Below, in pieces: positions 1 through 6,471 of a stretch of DNA of 9,027 bases. Origin of the DNA: Bifidobacterium breve (GTDB lineage: Bacteria > Actinomycetota > Acidimicrobiia > Acidimicrobiales > Ilumatobacteraceae); the NCBI GenBank assembly GCA_945889575.1, contig CAMDBY010000065.1, positions 1 through 9,027 on the forward strand. The letters are read 5' to 3'. Each line of letters begins with the position of its first letter. The stretch's first letter is position 1. The position numbers and the translations under genes are program-made. Below the pieces are notes generated by a model. That model ran no database searches. It was not told the origin of the DNA and worked only from the letters and a program-made list of their open reading frames with translations.

Positions 1-642
1 TGCAGCTTCGTAGGCAACATCAGCAACGCTGTGACCAGATGTTCCTTGAGTTGAAAAATCAATCCATCGAGGCAGCACATTTCTGCCGATTGCACCCATT
101 GATGGCTTGTAACCAACGAGTCCAGTTGCCGATGCAGGACCACGCACGCTGCCACCACCATCAGAAGTAGTTGCGATTGGTGTTAGCCCTGCCGCGAGTG
201 CTGCTGCAGAACCACCACTGGAACCGCCAGGTGATTTTTCAGTGTTCCAGGGGTTGCGTGTCGCACCGAACACTTTGTTTGCGGTGAATGCTGTTGCACC
301 AAACTCTGGGCTATTTGATCGACCAATAATGATTGCTCCGGCTTCACGCAGGCGTGACACAACAGAGTCATCAACAACATCTGCGGGGCCATCGGCATAT
401 AACGCCGAACCAGCCGTGGTGATGTGGCCTTTCACGCGCGCCATGTCTTTTACCAAGAACGGCATACCGGCAAGCGCACCCGTGCGTGGGTGTGAAGCAG
501 CCAGTGCATGCGCTTCATCGGCGTACACCGCAACAACAGCATTTAATGGTGTGGCTGCTTCGATACGACGAAGGCTCTCGTTGACGAGATCAACAGGGTT
601 GATTTCTCCAGATCGGACTTTGGCTGATAGTTCTTCAAGCAT
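1..642 (-). CDS. Amidase-signature family hydrolase (3' part beyond window)
   Basis: This is the N-terminal 214 residues of an amidase-signature enzyme; the frame stays open to base 1, so the C-terminal half (the family is usually 400-500 residues) lies outside. The family hydrolyses carboxamides with a Lys-cisSer-Ser triad. All three residues are visible: K65 in PFLVKD, S141 in the glycine/serine-rich GGSSGGS loop, and nucleophile S165 in DGGGSVRGPAS. Their spacing agrees with fatty acid amide hydrolase. ATG at 642 is chosen because an in-frame TAG lies four codons upstream and the protein begins as family members do (LSAKVRSGEINPVDLV). It starts 16 bases after the stop of the TetR regulator on the same strand, with no Shine-Dalgarno but a TAGTCT box exactly 6 bases upstream. 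GatA is possible but less likely: nothing seen here is specific to GatA and no gatB or gatC is nearby. The substrate cannot be told. Confidence 0.9.
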   Translation of the reverse strand, partial: MLEELSAKVRSGEINPVDLVNESLRRIEAATPLNAVVAVYADEAHALAASHPRTGALAGMPFLVKDMARVKGHITTAGSALYADGPADVVDDSVVSRLREAGAIIIGRSNSPEFGATAFTANKVFGATRNPWNTEKSPGGSSGGSAAALAAGLTPIATTSDGGGSVRGPASATGLVGYKPSMGAIGRNVLPRWIDFSTQGTSGHSVADVAYEAA

Positions 643-648
643 CAGCGA

Positions 649-654
649 AGACTA
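649..654 (-). promoter_or_regulatory. Candidate -10 box of a leaderless promoter for the amidase gene
   Basis: On the minus strand TAGTCT fits the actinobacterial -10 pattern TAnnnT and is followed by 6 bases and then the amidase ATG. That places the transcription start at the A of the start codon. It lies just after the stop codon of the upstream regulator. No convincing -35 hexamer is seen. If real, the amidase has its own promoter as well as possible read-through from the regulator gene. Confidence 0.4.
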
Positions 655-658
655 GTGA

Positions 659-1855
659 TTATTGACCGAAAGGAATCCATCGCCAGTCAAGCTGGCAGAT
701 TGTTGGGTCAACAACTTCAAGAATTGAGAGTCCTAAAACGCTTGCACGGGCAGATAAGCCCGTATCGGGGCTAATAGTGGCGCCAGGAGGAGCTTTCACT
801 GCAGCAGCCATGAGTGAGCGCCTTGCTGCAAATGTGTATGCAGCCAGTTGTGATGCAATGTCGGGGGAGTGTCGGGCCGCAACAATGCTTTCCAGACGGA
901 ATGTGCGCCATTGTGCAAACGATGGCGACATGTAGTTCGCCAAAATATCAGTGACAACCGCACGTTGATCAGTTGCTGTGAAGACTCGTGACCACTCTTC
1001 GACATCGCGTCGACTTTGTGGTGGGAACAAGACCTCTAAACAATCTGCTACGAGGGCATCTTTGTTTTCGTACAAACCATAGATAGCTCCAACGCTGACG
1101 CCTGCGCGACGCGCGATACGCGACACTGTGGCGCGGTGTACACCGGTACGTGAGATGACGTATTCGCTTGCAGCGATAAGAGCATCGCGAACGTCGTCGT
1201 ATGTGGTGGGAAATTGATATGGCGCTGTGTGGCGCAATACGCCGGCTGATTTAGCAGGCTTCACGGGCGACTGTACCGAACGAGTAAAGACCTCAATGAG
1301 TGCGGTGGGGTCAATCATGTTGTGCTTGTTGTCAACATACGCAGAGTTCAGTAATGATGCACCAAATAATGTGCTAATTGCTGACACAACAGATTGACGT
1401 AGTGCACCATCTGTAGCGGGGCCGACTCCACGGTCATCGAGGAGTCCGTTGATATCGCGTTGCACAACTTCACCGATAGTTTCATCACGTCGTGAAGCGA
1501 TGATGACTTCCATTGCGCTACCAAGGTCAGGGACAATTCCTGGGTCGGTGGAGCGAATGAATAGTTCAGCAATTTGGCTCATGCTGCTGTTGTCTTTAGA
1601 GATCACCGCATCAGCGAGCAAAGTAATGATTTCTGACAACATCGGCCAGAAGCTTTTTTCCCATGCCATGACGACCAGTTCTGATCTGTCGTCACATCGG
1701 GCATAGATGGCGCCACTTGAGAATCCGGCGTCGGCAGCAACGCGGGTGAGAGCCATTTGGTCAACGCCCACTGTGCGCACTGCGCTGGCTGCGCTTTGGG
1801 CGACTTTAAGGTCGGTCTGGCGGGATTTTTCCGACTGCTTGGTGGCGATAACCAT
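659..1855 (-). CDS. Tandem (double) TetR-family transcriptional regulator
   Basis: This 398-residue protein consists of two TetR-type repressors joined head to tail. The first has a helix-turn-helix at about residues 34-60 (VAADAGFSSGAIYARC). The second has one at about 240-268 (IARRAGVSVGAIYGLY). Each is followed by roughly 120-140 residues of helical ligand/dimerisation domain. A normal TetR protein is about 200 residues and works as a dimer, so this chain probably folds as a covalent pseudo-dimer. The halves also resemble each other past the HTH (MEVIIASRR against LESIVAARH), consistent with an old internal duplication. The first recognition helix departs more from the family consensus. 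The gene is divergent from aguB-aguA, a position like that of Pseudomonas AguR, a TetR repressor of aguBA; control of that operon is inferred. ATG at 1855 has no Shine-Dalgarno; a GACAAT box lies 6 bases upstream. The name aguR is not used because orthology is not shown. Confidence 0.88.
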   Translation of the reverse strand: MVIATKQSEKSRQTDLKVAQSAASAVRTVGVDQMALTRVAADAGFSSGAIYARCDDRSELVVMAWEKSFWPMLSEIITLLADAVISKDNSSMSQIAELFIRSTDPGIVPDLGSAMEVIIASRRDETIGEVVQRDINGLLDDRGVGPATDGALRQSVVSAISTLFGASLLNSAYVDNKHNMIDPTALIEVFTRSVQSPVKPAKSAGVLRHTAPYQFPTTYDDVRDALIAASEYVISRTGVHRATVSRIARRAGVSVGAIYGLYENKDALVADCLEVLFPPQSRRDVEEWSRVFTATDQRAVVTDILANYMSPSFAQWRTFRLESIVAARHSPDIASQLAAYTFAARRSLMAAAVKAPPGATISPDTGLSARASVLGLSILEVVDPTICQLDWRWIPFGQ

Positions 1856-1861
1856 GGTCAG

Positions 1862-1867
1862 ATTGTC
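1862..1867 (-). promoter_or_regulatory. Weak candidate -10 box for the tandem TetR gene
   Basis: Read on the minus strand, GACAAT differs from TACAAT only at the first base and ends 6 bases before the ATG at 1855, the spacing expected for leaderless transcription. It fails the strict TAnnnT pattern and has no clear -35 hexamer, so it is only a suggestion. Confidence 0.22.
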
Positions 1868-1895
1868 TCACACATGGTGGCAAAGCGAACATCCC

Positions 1896-1901
1896 TAGAG
1901 T
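1896..1901 (+). promoter_or_regulatory. Candidate -10 box of a leaderless promoter for aguBA
   Basis: TAGAGT fits TAnnnT. It is followed by 6 bases and a GTG at 1908, which is in frame with aguB. This supports initiation at 1908 instead of the upstream GTG at 1902, which would fall between the box and the predicted transcription start. No good -35 hexamer is seen. The box abuts an inverted repeat that could be a repressor site. Confidence 0.4.
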
Positions 1902-1915
1902 GTGGATGTGACACT
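1899..1915 (+). promoter_or_regulatory. Inverted repeat over the aguB start, candidate TetR operator
   Basis: AGTGT and ACACT form perfect 5-base arms around a 7-base centre, 17 bases in all, within the usual size of TetR-family operators. The repeat covers the end of the proposed -10 box, the proposed transcription start and the first aguB codons, where a bound repressor would block transcription. Binding by the divergent tandem TetR protein is inferred; arms this short occur by chance. Confidence 0.25.
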
Positions 1916-2798
1916 TTCCCTAGCTGCCATTCAAATGTCTATGTCCGACTCCCGTGAAGACAATGTTGCAAAGGCTGAACGTATGGTGCGCCAGGCTGCA
2001 TCAGGCGGAGCAAAAATAATCCTTATTCCTGAATTGTTTGAGGGCCAGTACTTCTGCAAGGAACAAGATGCTGCGCATCAGCAGCGTGCAACGTCAATCG
2101 ATGAGAATCCCACGGTCTCTCATTTTCAAAAAGTTGCTGCCAAACTAAACGTGGTGTTGCCACTCAGTGTGTACGAACGTGCAGGCAATACATTGTTCAA
2201 CACTGTTGTCATGGTTGATGCCGACGGGTCTCGCATGGGTGTGTATCGCAAGAGTCATATTCCCGATGGTCCTGGCTATTCCGAAAAGTTTTATTTCAGT
2301 CCTGGAGACACTGGGTTCCGAGTCTGGGCTACGCAACACGGAAGAATTGGCATCGGCATTTGTTGGGACCAATGGTTTCCTGAAGCTGCACGCGTAATGG
2401 CGTTACAGGGCGCTGAATGCATTCTGTATCCCACAGCTATCGGTAGTGAACCACAAGACCCCACATGGGACTCTTCGCGTCACTGGCAACGCGTGATGCA
2501 AGGTCATGCAGCAGCGAACCTCTTGCCCGTGATGGCAGCAAATCGCATCGGTCGTGAAGTGCAAAACATGACTGAAATAAATTTCTATGGCTCATCGTTC
2601 ATTGCCGACAACACAGGAGCGTTAGTGGCTGAAGCTGGTCGTGATACAGAAGAAGTAATACATGCCACCTTTGATCGTTCTGCATTGGCAGCGTTGCGTT
2701 CTTCATGGGGCTTGTTTCGTGATCGACGCCCAGAGTTATACGGCGCACTTCTTACTCTTGACGGAAGCGATAGTTATTTTTCGCATCCCACTACATAG
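1902..2798 (+). CDS. aguB: N-carbamoylputrescine amidase
   Basis: AguB hydrolyses N-carbamoylputrescine to putrescine, CO2 and ammonia, the last step of the agmatine route to putrescine, in the cytoplasm. It is a nitrilase-superfamily enzyme. The Glu-Lys-Cys triad is visible as E44 in IPELFEGQYFC, K117 in YRKSHIPDGPGY and C154 in GICWDQWFPE. The long matches ELFEGxYFC, SHIPDGPGY, EKFYFSPGDTGF and YPTAIGSEPQD are typical of plant and bacterial AguB rather than of other nitrilases. The length of 298 residues is normal. Two GTG starts are possible, at 1902 or 1908; the second (296 residues, beginning MTLSLAAIQ) is preferred because a TAGAGT box precedes it by 6 bases. It is the first gene of an operon with aguA, whose start follows the stop by 10 bases, and is divergent from a tandem TetR regulator. 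Confidence 0.95.
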   Translation: MDVTLSLAAIQMSMSDSREDNVAKAERMVRQAASGGAKIILIPELFEGQYFCKEQDAAHQQRATSIDENPTVSHFQKVAAKLNVVLPLSVYERAGNTLFNTVVMVDADGSRMGVYRKSHIPDGPGYSEKFYFSPGDTGFRVWATQHGRIGIGICWDQWFPEAARVMALQGAECILYPTAIGSEPQDPTWDSSRHWQRVMQGHAAANLLPVMAANRIGREVQNMTEINFYGSSFIADNTGALVAEAGRDTEEVIHATFDRSALAALRSSWGLFRDRRPELYGALLTLDGSDSYFSHPTT

Positions 2799-2802
2799 AG
2801 GT
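2798..2802 (+). promoter_or_regulatory. Ribosome binding site of aguA
   Basis: GAGGT lies 6 bases before the aguA ATG and overlaps the last base of the aguB stop codon. It is the only clear Shine-Dalgarno seen in the window and belongs to an operon-internal gene. That fits a genome where first genes are leaderless and internal genes use ribosome binding sites. Confidence 0.6.
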
Positions 2803-2808
2803 TTTTGA

Positions 2809-3816
2809 ATGTCTGCATTTTCGCGCGTCATGCCCGCTGAATTTGAACCGCATCAGAGCACGTTGATGTGTTGGCCATCGCGTGACGATATTTGGGACGG
2901 CCAGATTGCTGAAGCCGAACGGGCCTATGCAGAACTTGCAAACTCAATTGCAGTGTATGAACCAGTGACGATGGTTGTGGACCCAAAACATATTGAACGG
3001 GCTGAGTCAATGTGTGGCACGGGAGTCAGTGTGATCGCCGTGCCAATTGACGATTCATGGTGTCGCGACAGCGGGCCGATTTACGTGCGCGAATCTGGCG
3101 GCAGTCTTGTCGGTCTTGATTTTGTGTTTAACGGTTGGGGCGAAAAGTTTGTGCCCTTTGATCAAGATGCGCAATTGGCATCACGGGTGTTGTCTCAGCA
3201 AAACCAGCATAAACGCAGTGTTTCGTTGGTTCTTGAGGGCGGTTCTATAAACGTTGATGGGGCAGGAACGCTTGTCACCACGATGCAGTGTCTGTTGCAC
3301 CCCAATCGAAACCCCGGAATGTCACAGATGGAAATTGAGACCGTGTTGAAAGATGAACTCGGAGTCTCGTCAGTGGTGTGGTTACCTCATGGACTCGTAC
3401 TTGATCATGACACTGATGGTCATGTTGACAATGTGGCTGCGTTCACTTCGCCTGGTCATGTGTTATTGCAAGGATGCAATAACAAATCTGAAGATGATTA
3501 TGCACGACTGTTTGTCAATGAAAAAGTTGCACGCTCGGCTCTTTCGGGTCGTGGTGAACAATTGAAAGTCGATGTTGTTCCTGTATTGCCATTCGTAGAA
3601 ACCAGCTCTGGTCGTGTTGTGGTTCCGTACCTAAATTTTTATGTGGGAAACAACTTTGTTGTTATTCCAGTGACAGGTCATGACGCTGACAATGACATGG
3701 TGCAAATGATCGGAGAATTCTTTCCAGGACGTGACATGGTGCCACTTGAGATTGGTCGAATACTCGCAGTTGGTGGTGGTGGCATCCACTGCATCACACA
3801 GCAAGTGCCCGCCTAA
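2809..3816 (+). CDS. aguA: Agmatine deiminase
   Basis: AguA converts agmatine and water to N-carbamoylputrescine and ammonia, giving the substrate of AguB encoded just upstream. It belongs to the guanidino-group-modifying (peptidylarginine deiminase type) fold. Visible hallmarks are MPAEFEPHQSTLMCWPS near the N-terminus, WCRDSGP at 84-90, LEGGSI at 142-147, the His of DTDGHVDN (H205), and the nucleophilic cysteine C328 in GGGGIHCITQQ close to the C-terminus. At 335 residues it is slightly short of the 350-380 common in the family but has every motif. ATG at 2809 is preceded by GAGGT. The TAA stop shares bases with the TAG stop of ung on the other strand. Arginine decarboxylase, which makes agmatine, is not in the window, so the pair may serve biosynthesis or use of external agmatine. 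Confidence 0.95.
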   Translation: MSAFSRVMPAEFEPHQSTLMCWPSRDDIWDGQIAEAERAYAELANSIAVYEPVTMVVDPKHIERAESMCGTGVSVIAVPIDDSWCRDSGPIYVRESGGSLVGLDFVFNGWGEKFVPFDQDAQLASRVLSQQNQHKRSVSLVLEGGSINVDGAGTLVTTMQCLLHPNRNPGMSQMEIETVLKDELGVSSVVWLPHGLVLDHDTDGHVDNVAAFTSPGHVLLQGCNNKSEDDYARLFVNEKVARSALSGRGEQLKVDVVPVLPFVETSSGRVVVPYLNFYVGNNFVVIPVTGHDADNDMVQMIGEFFPGRDMVPLEIGRILAVGGGGIHCITQQVPA

Positions 3817-4493
3817 AGACTCCAGTCGATAGGCGCTCGACCAGCCTCTTGTAGAAGTGCATTAGTGCGCGAGAACGGCGCACTGCCAAAGAACCCTCGG
3901 TACGCCGATAACGGCGATGGGTGAGGCGCCTCAAGAATTGCGTGATGCCGCTGCGTTATCAGTTTTTTCTTTGCCTGAGCGTGTGCGCCCCACAAAATAA
4001 ACACACATCGTTCTGTGTTGTCATCCACAGTACGAATGATGTGGTCAGTGATTTCTTCCCATCCCTTTTTTGCGTGACTGCCAGCACTTCCTTCACGAAC
4101 AGTGAGTGACGTGTTGAGGAGAAGAACACCTTGTTGTGCCCACGGTGTGAGAGTGCCATGAGTTGGTGGTTTTAGGCCGATGTCATATTCACGTTCTATA
4201 AAAATGTTTCGTAACGACGGGGGAATAGCGATGTTGGGCTGGACCGAAAAACTCAAACCGTGTGCTTGACCATGCTCGTGATACGGATCTTGCCCGAGAA
4301 TGACAACTGAGATGTCGCGTGGGCTGGCAAATGACAGAGCCGCAAAGACCTGATCGTCTGGTGGAAAGACCATGAATTCTTCTCGTTCACGAGAGATGAA
4401 TGCTGCGAGTTCATGGGCCGAATTAGTTGACATCACTGTGGCTAGTGATTCTTTCCATTGTGGGTGCACGGTCTTATCGTACGAAGTGTTCAT
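3813..4493 (-). CDS. ung: Uracil-DNA glycosylase, family 1
   Basis: Ung removes uracil from DNA after cytosine deamination or dUTP misincorporation, starting base excision repair. The water-activating motif GQDPYH is at residues 67-72 (catalytic D69), the uracil-pocket segment LLLNTSL at 124-130 (N127), and the DNA-intercalation motif HPSPLSAYRGFFGS starts at H191. The length of 226 residues matches bacterial Ung. ATG at 4493 has no Shine-Dalgarno; a TATGAT box lies 9 bases upstream on the same strand. The gene is divergent from the ROK kinase and convergent with aguA, overlapping the aguA stop by 4 bases. No functional tie to its neighbours is apparent. Confidence 0.97.
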   Translation of the reverse strand: MNTSYDKTVHPQWKESLATVMSTNSAHELAAFISREREEFMVFPPDDQVFAALSFASPRDISVVILGQDPYHEHGQAHGLSFSVQPNIAIPPSLRNIFIEREYDIGLKPPTHGTLTPWAQQGVLLLNTSLTVREGSAGSHAKKGWEEITDHIIRTVDDNTERCVFILWGAHAQAKKKLITQRHHAILEAPHPSPLSAYRGFFGSAPFSRTNALLQEAGRAPIDWSL

Positions 4494-4502
4494 AGCCTAT
4501 AA

Positions 4503-4508
4503 ATCATA
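4503..4508 (-). promoter_or_regulatory. Candidate -10 box upstream of ung
   Basis: TATGAT on the minus strand is one base from TATAAT and lies 9 bases before the ung ATG, giving a leader of only about 2-3 bases. No -35 hexamer is found at the usual distance. It sits in the 85-base divergent region 4494-4578. The other promoter there, for the ROK kinase, is less clear: TTGACC at 4521-4526 with TAAAAA 16 bases on, or TAGTTA next to the ATG. Confidence 0.35.
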
Positions 4509-4578
4509 GATAAATGACTGTTGACCAGCTCCCTGTATGTCGTAAAAACTGCTGTCTCTTTGGCACACTAGTTATCTC

Positions 4579-5472
4579 ATGCAATTGTCATTGTCTATTG
4601 ATATTGGCGGCACCAAGTGTGCAGTTGGTTTAGTTACTCGCGAGGGCGAGCTGATCGACCGCACTTCTGTTCCTGTGAACCCGCGCGACACTGCCGAAGA
4701 TCTTTTTTCTGACATTGCTGAAGCAGTGCAGCAACAACTTGCACGTGCGCGCGAACATCACGGCGAGTCTCCGTTAACAGTGGGTGTTGCATGCGCGGGT
4801 CCAAGTGCACACAATCTTGAATCCGTATCACCCCTCAACATTCCGCAGTGGCGTGAATTTCCGCTACGTAATCGATTAGTTGATATCACCGGCTTGCCAG
4901 TCTTTGGCGATGGCGACGCAAAAGCGTTGGCCCTCGCAGAAGGCTGGGTAGGTGGAGCAAAGGGTGTCGACAATTTCATGGCCATGGTGGTGTCCACCGG
5001 AGTAGGCGGCGGCATTGTTCTGAATGGACAACTGCTGGAAGGCGCCAGTGGCAATGCGGGCCATGTGGGGCATGTGATTGTGGAGCCAAATGGCCGCAGG
5101 TGCGTATGTGGAGGTCGCGGGTGCCTTGAGGCCGAAGCGTCTGGCCCTGCGATTGAAGCAATTACTGGTCGCTCTCCGACACAGCCGACCTACGAAATCA
5201 TGGTGCGCACCGGTCGACTAGTTGGTCGGGGCGTAGCGTCAGTCTGCAATCTTCTTGACCTGCAACTAGTCATCGTCGGCGGCAGTGTTGCACTCGGGTT
5301 CGGCGCAACATTCTTTAATTCAGCTCAACGCACACTCGATGAATTATGTGGAATTGAATTTTCTCGCGGCGCCAGAATTATTCCATCTCGCTTAGCTGAC
5401 CAAGGCGGACTCATTGGTGCAGCAGCTGTCGGTTGGCGTGGTCTCAACCGCATGGCATCTACGCCCCACTAA
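4579..5472 (+). CDS. ROK-family sugar kinase (glucokinase or N-acyl-hexosamine kinase type)
   Basis: ROK kinases phosphorylate the 6-hydroxyl of hexoses such as glucose or N-acetylmannosamine using ATP or polyphosphate. The phosphate-binding motif DIGGTK is at residues 8-13, the likely catalytic base is D113 in GDGDAKALALAE, STGVGGGIV is at 139-147, and the zinc motif is GHVGHVIVEPNG followed by CVCGGRGCLE, with ligands H165, C175, C177 and C182. VIVGGSV at 231-237 is the adenosine-side glycine motif. Two positions are unusual for glucokinases: the normal NDAN reads GDAK, and the Glu of ExGH is His (H162, GHVGH). The second change recalls E. coli NanK (GHIGH), so the sugar cannot be fixed. 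There is no HTH, so it is an enzyme and not a ROK repressor. The length of 297 residues is normal. It is divergent from ung and faces the racemase-like gene with a 21-base gap. Confidence 0.88.
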   Translation: MQLSLSIDIGGTKCAVGLVTREGELIDRTSVPVNPRDTAEDLFSDIAEAVQQQLARAREHHGESPLTVGVACAGPSAHNLESVSPLNIPQWREFPLRNRLVDITGLPVFGDGDAKALALAEGWVGGAKGVDNFMAMVVSTGVGGGIVLNGQLLEGASGNAGHVGHVIVEPNGRRCVCGGRGCLEAEASGPAIEAITGRSPTQPTYEIMVRTGRLVGRGVASVCNLLDLQLVIVGGSVALGFGATFFNSAQRTLDELCGIEFSRGARIIPSRLADQGGLIGAAAVGWRGLNRMASTPH

Positions 5473-5493
5473 TTATTCATCGCAGAAGTGGTC

Positions 5494-6447
5494 TTACACC
5501 CACTGCAGTAAATCAACCTGCACTTTGGTGAGTGACTGTTGCACGTCGATCCATTCTCCGATGCTCGGTATAGGTCGTCCACGCGCAACGAACAACATTG
5601 AGATATGCATATGTGGCGGCTCCAACATATTGAGCCGTTGACGCTGAAAATGAAACGGACTGCGACCGTCATCGAGGGGCGATACTCCGTGGGCTGTACC
5701 GCACCCAACAATCACAATCTCGCCTGGCCCTTTGATCGGAACCTGCGTATAGCCGGCAAACGAGCCTGATTCCACTGGGTGATGATCAACGATGTCGGCT
5801 GACAGTTGCATGGTGGATTTGTCGCCGTGCCACAGTGATGTACCGAGACGCATGCGAAATTCACGCGACGGATAGTCGCGACGTAATGCAGCGTATGCCG
5901 CAGAATCAAGATGACTGATGTACACAGGCAACGCAGGGTCAATGTGGTCTAACCATTGTGTGATGTCTGAAAGATGAGTAGCCATGTCGCCGGCAATCGG
6001 AGGATGAATCGCATAACCACGAATGGTGAATTGCGCGCTGGCAATATCGGAGAGCAACGGTTGAAGGTTTGCATGCGTAACACCGAAACGTTTTGTAGAG
6101 GATTGCAACTTCACAATGACATCACCACGCCATTGTGCACGGGTAAGCGCCACAACATGATGAGGACTCCCGACCGTGAGCACGGTATTCATTGGCAAGT
6201 TCTTCGGCGGTGCTGTCATCGTTGGGGTCAAAACAATGGGAGTGAGGTGCGATGGCGTATCGCGTACTTCGAACACTGTTCCCACGGCGACTTCACGAGA
6301 CAACTCGCCAGCGATTTCCATAAGGTTCCAACGTCGAAAGCCGTAGCCATTGCCCTTCACCACCGGAACAAGGCCAGGGGTTGCATCAGCCACACCATGA
6401 ACATGGGCAAGCCAGTCAGATCTGCGGACGGTCAGTCGAATAGTCAC
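5494..6447 (-). CDS. Alanine racemase-like PLP protein lacking the catalytic Tyr
   Basis: This 317-residue protein has the fold-type III alanine racemase layout: a PLP barrel, then a short C-terminal beta domain. K31 in VPVVKGNGYGF is the PLP lysine, with the following Tyr kept. R120 (TKRFG), H148 (GYAIHPP) and R200 (RMRLGTSLWHG, the PLP-nitrogen Arg) match B. stearothermophilus Alr R136, H166 and R219. The C-terminal part diverges. Where Alr has IGYADG with the second catalytic base Tyr265, this reads VGCGTAHG (C249). CMDQ is replaced by HMHI (279-282). It is about 60 residues shorter than normal Alr. It may be a racemase with altered chemistry, a different PLP enzyme or a binding protein. 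I infer that it belongs to an alanine-racemase-like actinobacterial subfamily distinct from Alr. GTG at 6447 is preceded by TACGGT 7 bases upstream; no in-frame ATG lies before the upstream TGA. Confidence 0.75.
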   Translation of the reverse strand: MTIRLTVRRSDWLAHVHGVADATPGLVPVVKGNGYGFRRWNLMEIAGELSREVAVGTVFEVRDTPSHLTPIVLTPTMTAPPKNLPMNTVLTVGSPHHVVALTRAQWRGDVIVKLQSSTKRFGVTHANLQPLLSDIASAQFTIRGYAIHPPIAGDMATHLSDITQWLDHIDPALPVYISHLDSAAYAALRRDYPSREFRMRLGTSLWHGDKSTMQLSADIVDHHPVESGSFAGYTQVPIKGPGEIVIVGCGTAHGVSPLDDGRSPFHFQRQRLNMLEPPHMHISMLFVARGRPIPSIGEWIDVQQSLTKVQVDLLQWV

Positions 6448-6454
6448 TCCATGA

Positions 6455-6460
6455 ACCGTA
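6455..6460 (-). promoter_or_regulatory. Candidate -10 box of a leaderless promoter for the racemase-like gene
   Basis: TACGGT on the minus strand fits TAnnnT and is followed by 7 bases and the GTG at 6447. This supports that GTG as the start despite the absence of a Shine-Dalgarno. It lies in a 68-base divergent region shared with the DUF4395 gene. Confidence 0.33.
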
Positions 6461-6471
6461 CTCGGGAGACC

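Noticed and set aside
242..655. Open frame of 137 codons on the plus strand
   Set aside because: It lies opposite the amidase gene, whose K65, S141 and S165 motifs fix the coding strand. The Ala/Ser/Arg-rich translation is typical of an antisense shadow.
659..1855. Tandem TetR protein as an assembly duplication or two genes fused by a sequencing error
   Set aside because: The two halves are clearly diverged from each other, the frame is continuous, and no start codon with a promoter-like or ribosome-binding context was noticed at the junction near residues 200-215.
4497..4509. CTAT-AAATC-ATAG inverted repeat upstream of ung
   Set aside because: The arms are only 4 bases in an AT-rich stretch and are easily explained by chance.
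4521..4548. TTGACC-N16-TAAAAA as the ROK kinase promoter
   Set aside because: The -35 is good, but the -10 does not fit TAnnnT and would give a 25-base leader with no Shine-Dalgarno. TAGTTA at 4569-4574 is a rival but is only 4 bases from the ATG. Neither is convincing enough to list as a feature.
4579..5472. ROK transcriptional repressor (Mlc/NagC type)
   Set aside because: The protein begins directly with the kinase phosphate motif DIGGT at residue 8 and has no N-terminal helix-turn-helix.
5473..5493. Bidirectional terminator between the ROK kinase and the racemase-like gene
   Set aside because: The 21-base gap has no stem-loop and no T-run in either direction.
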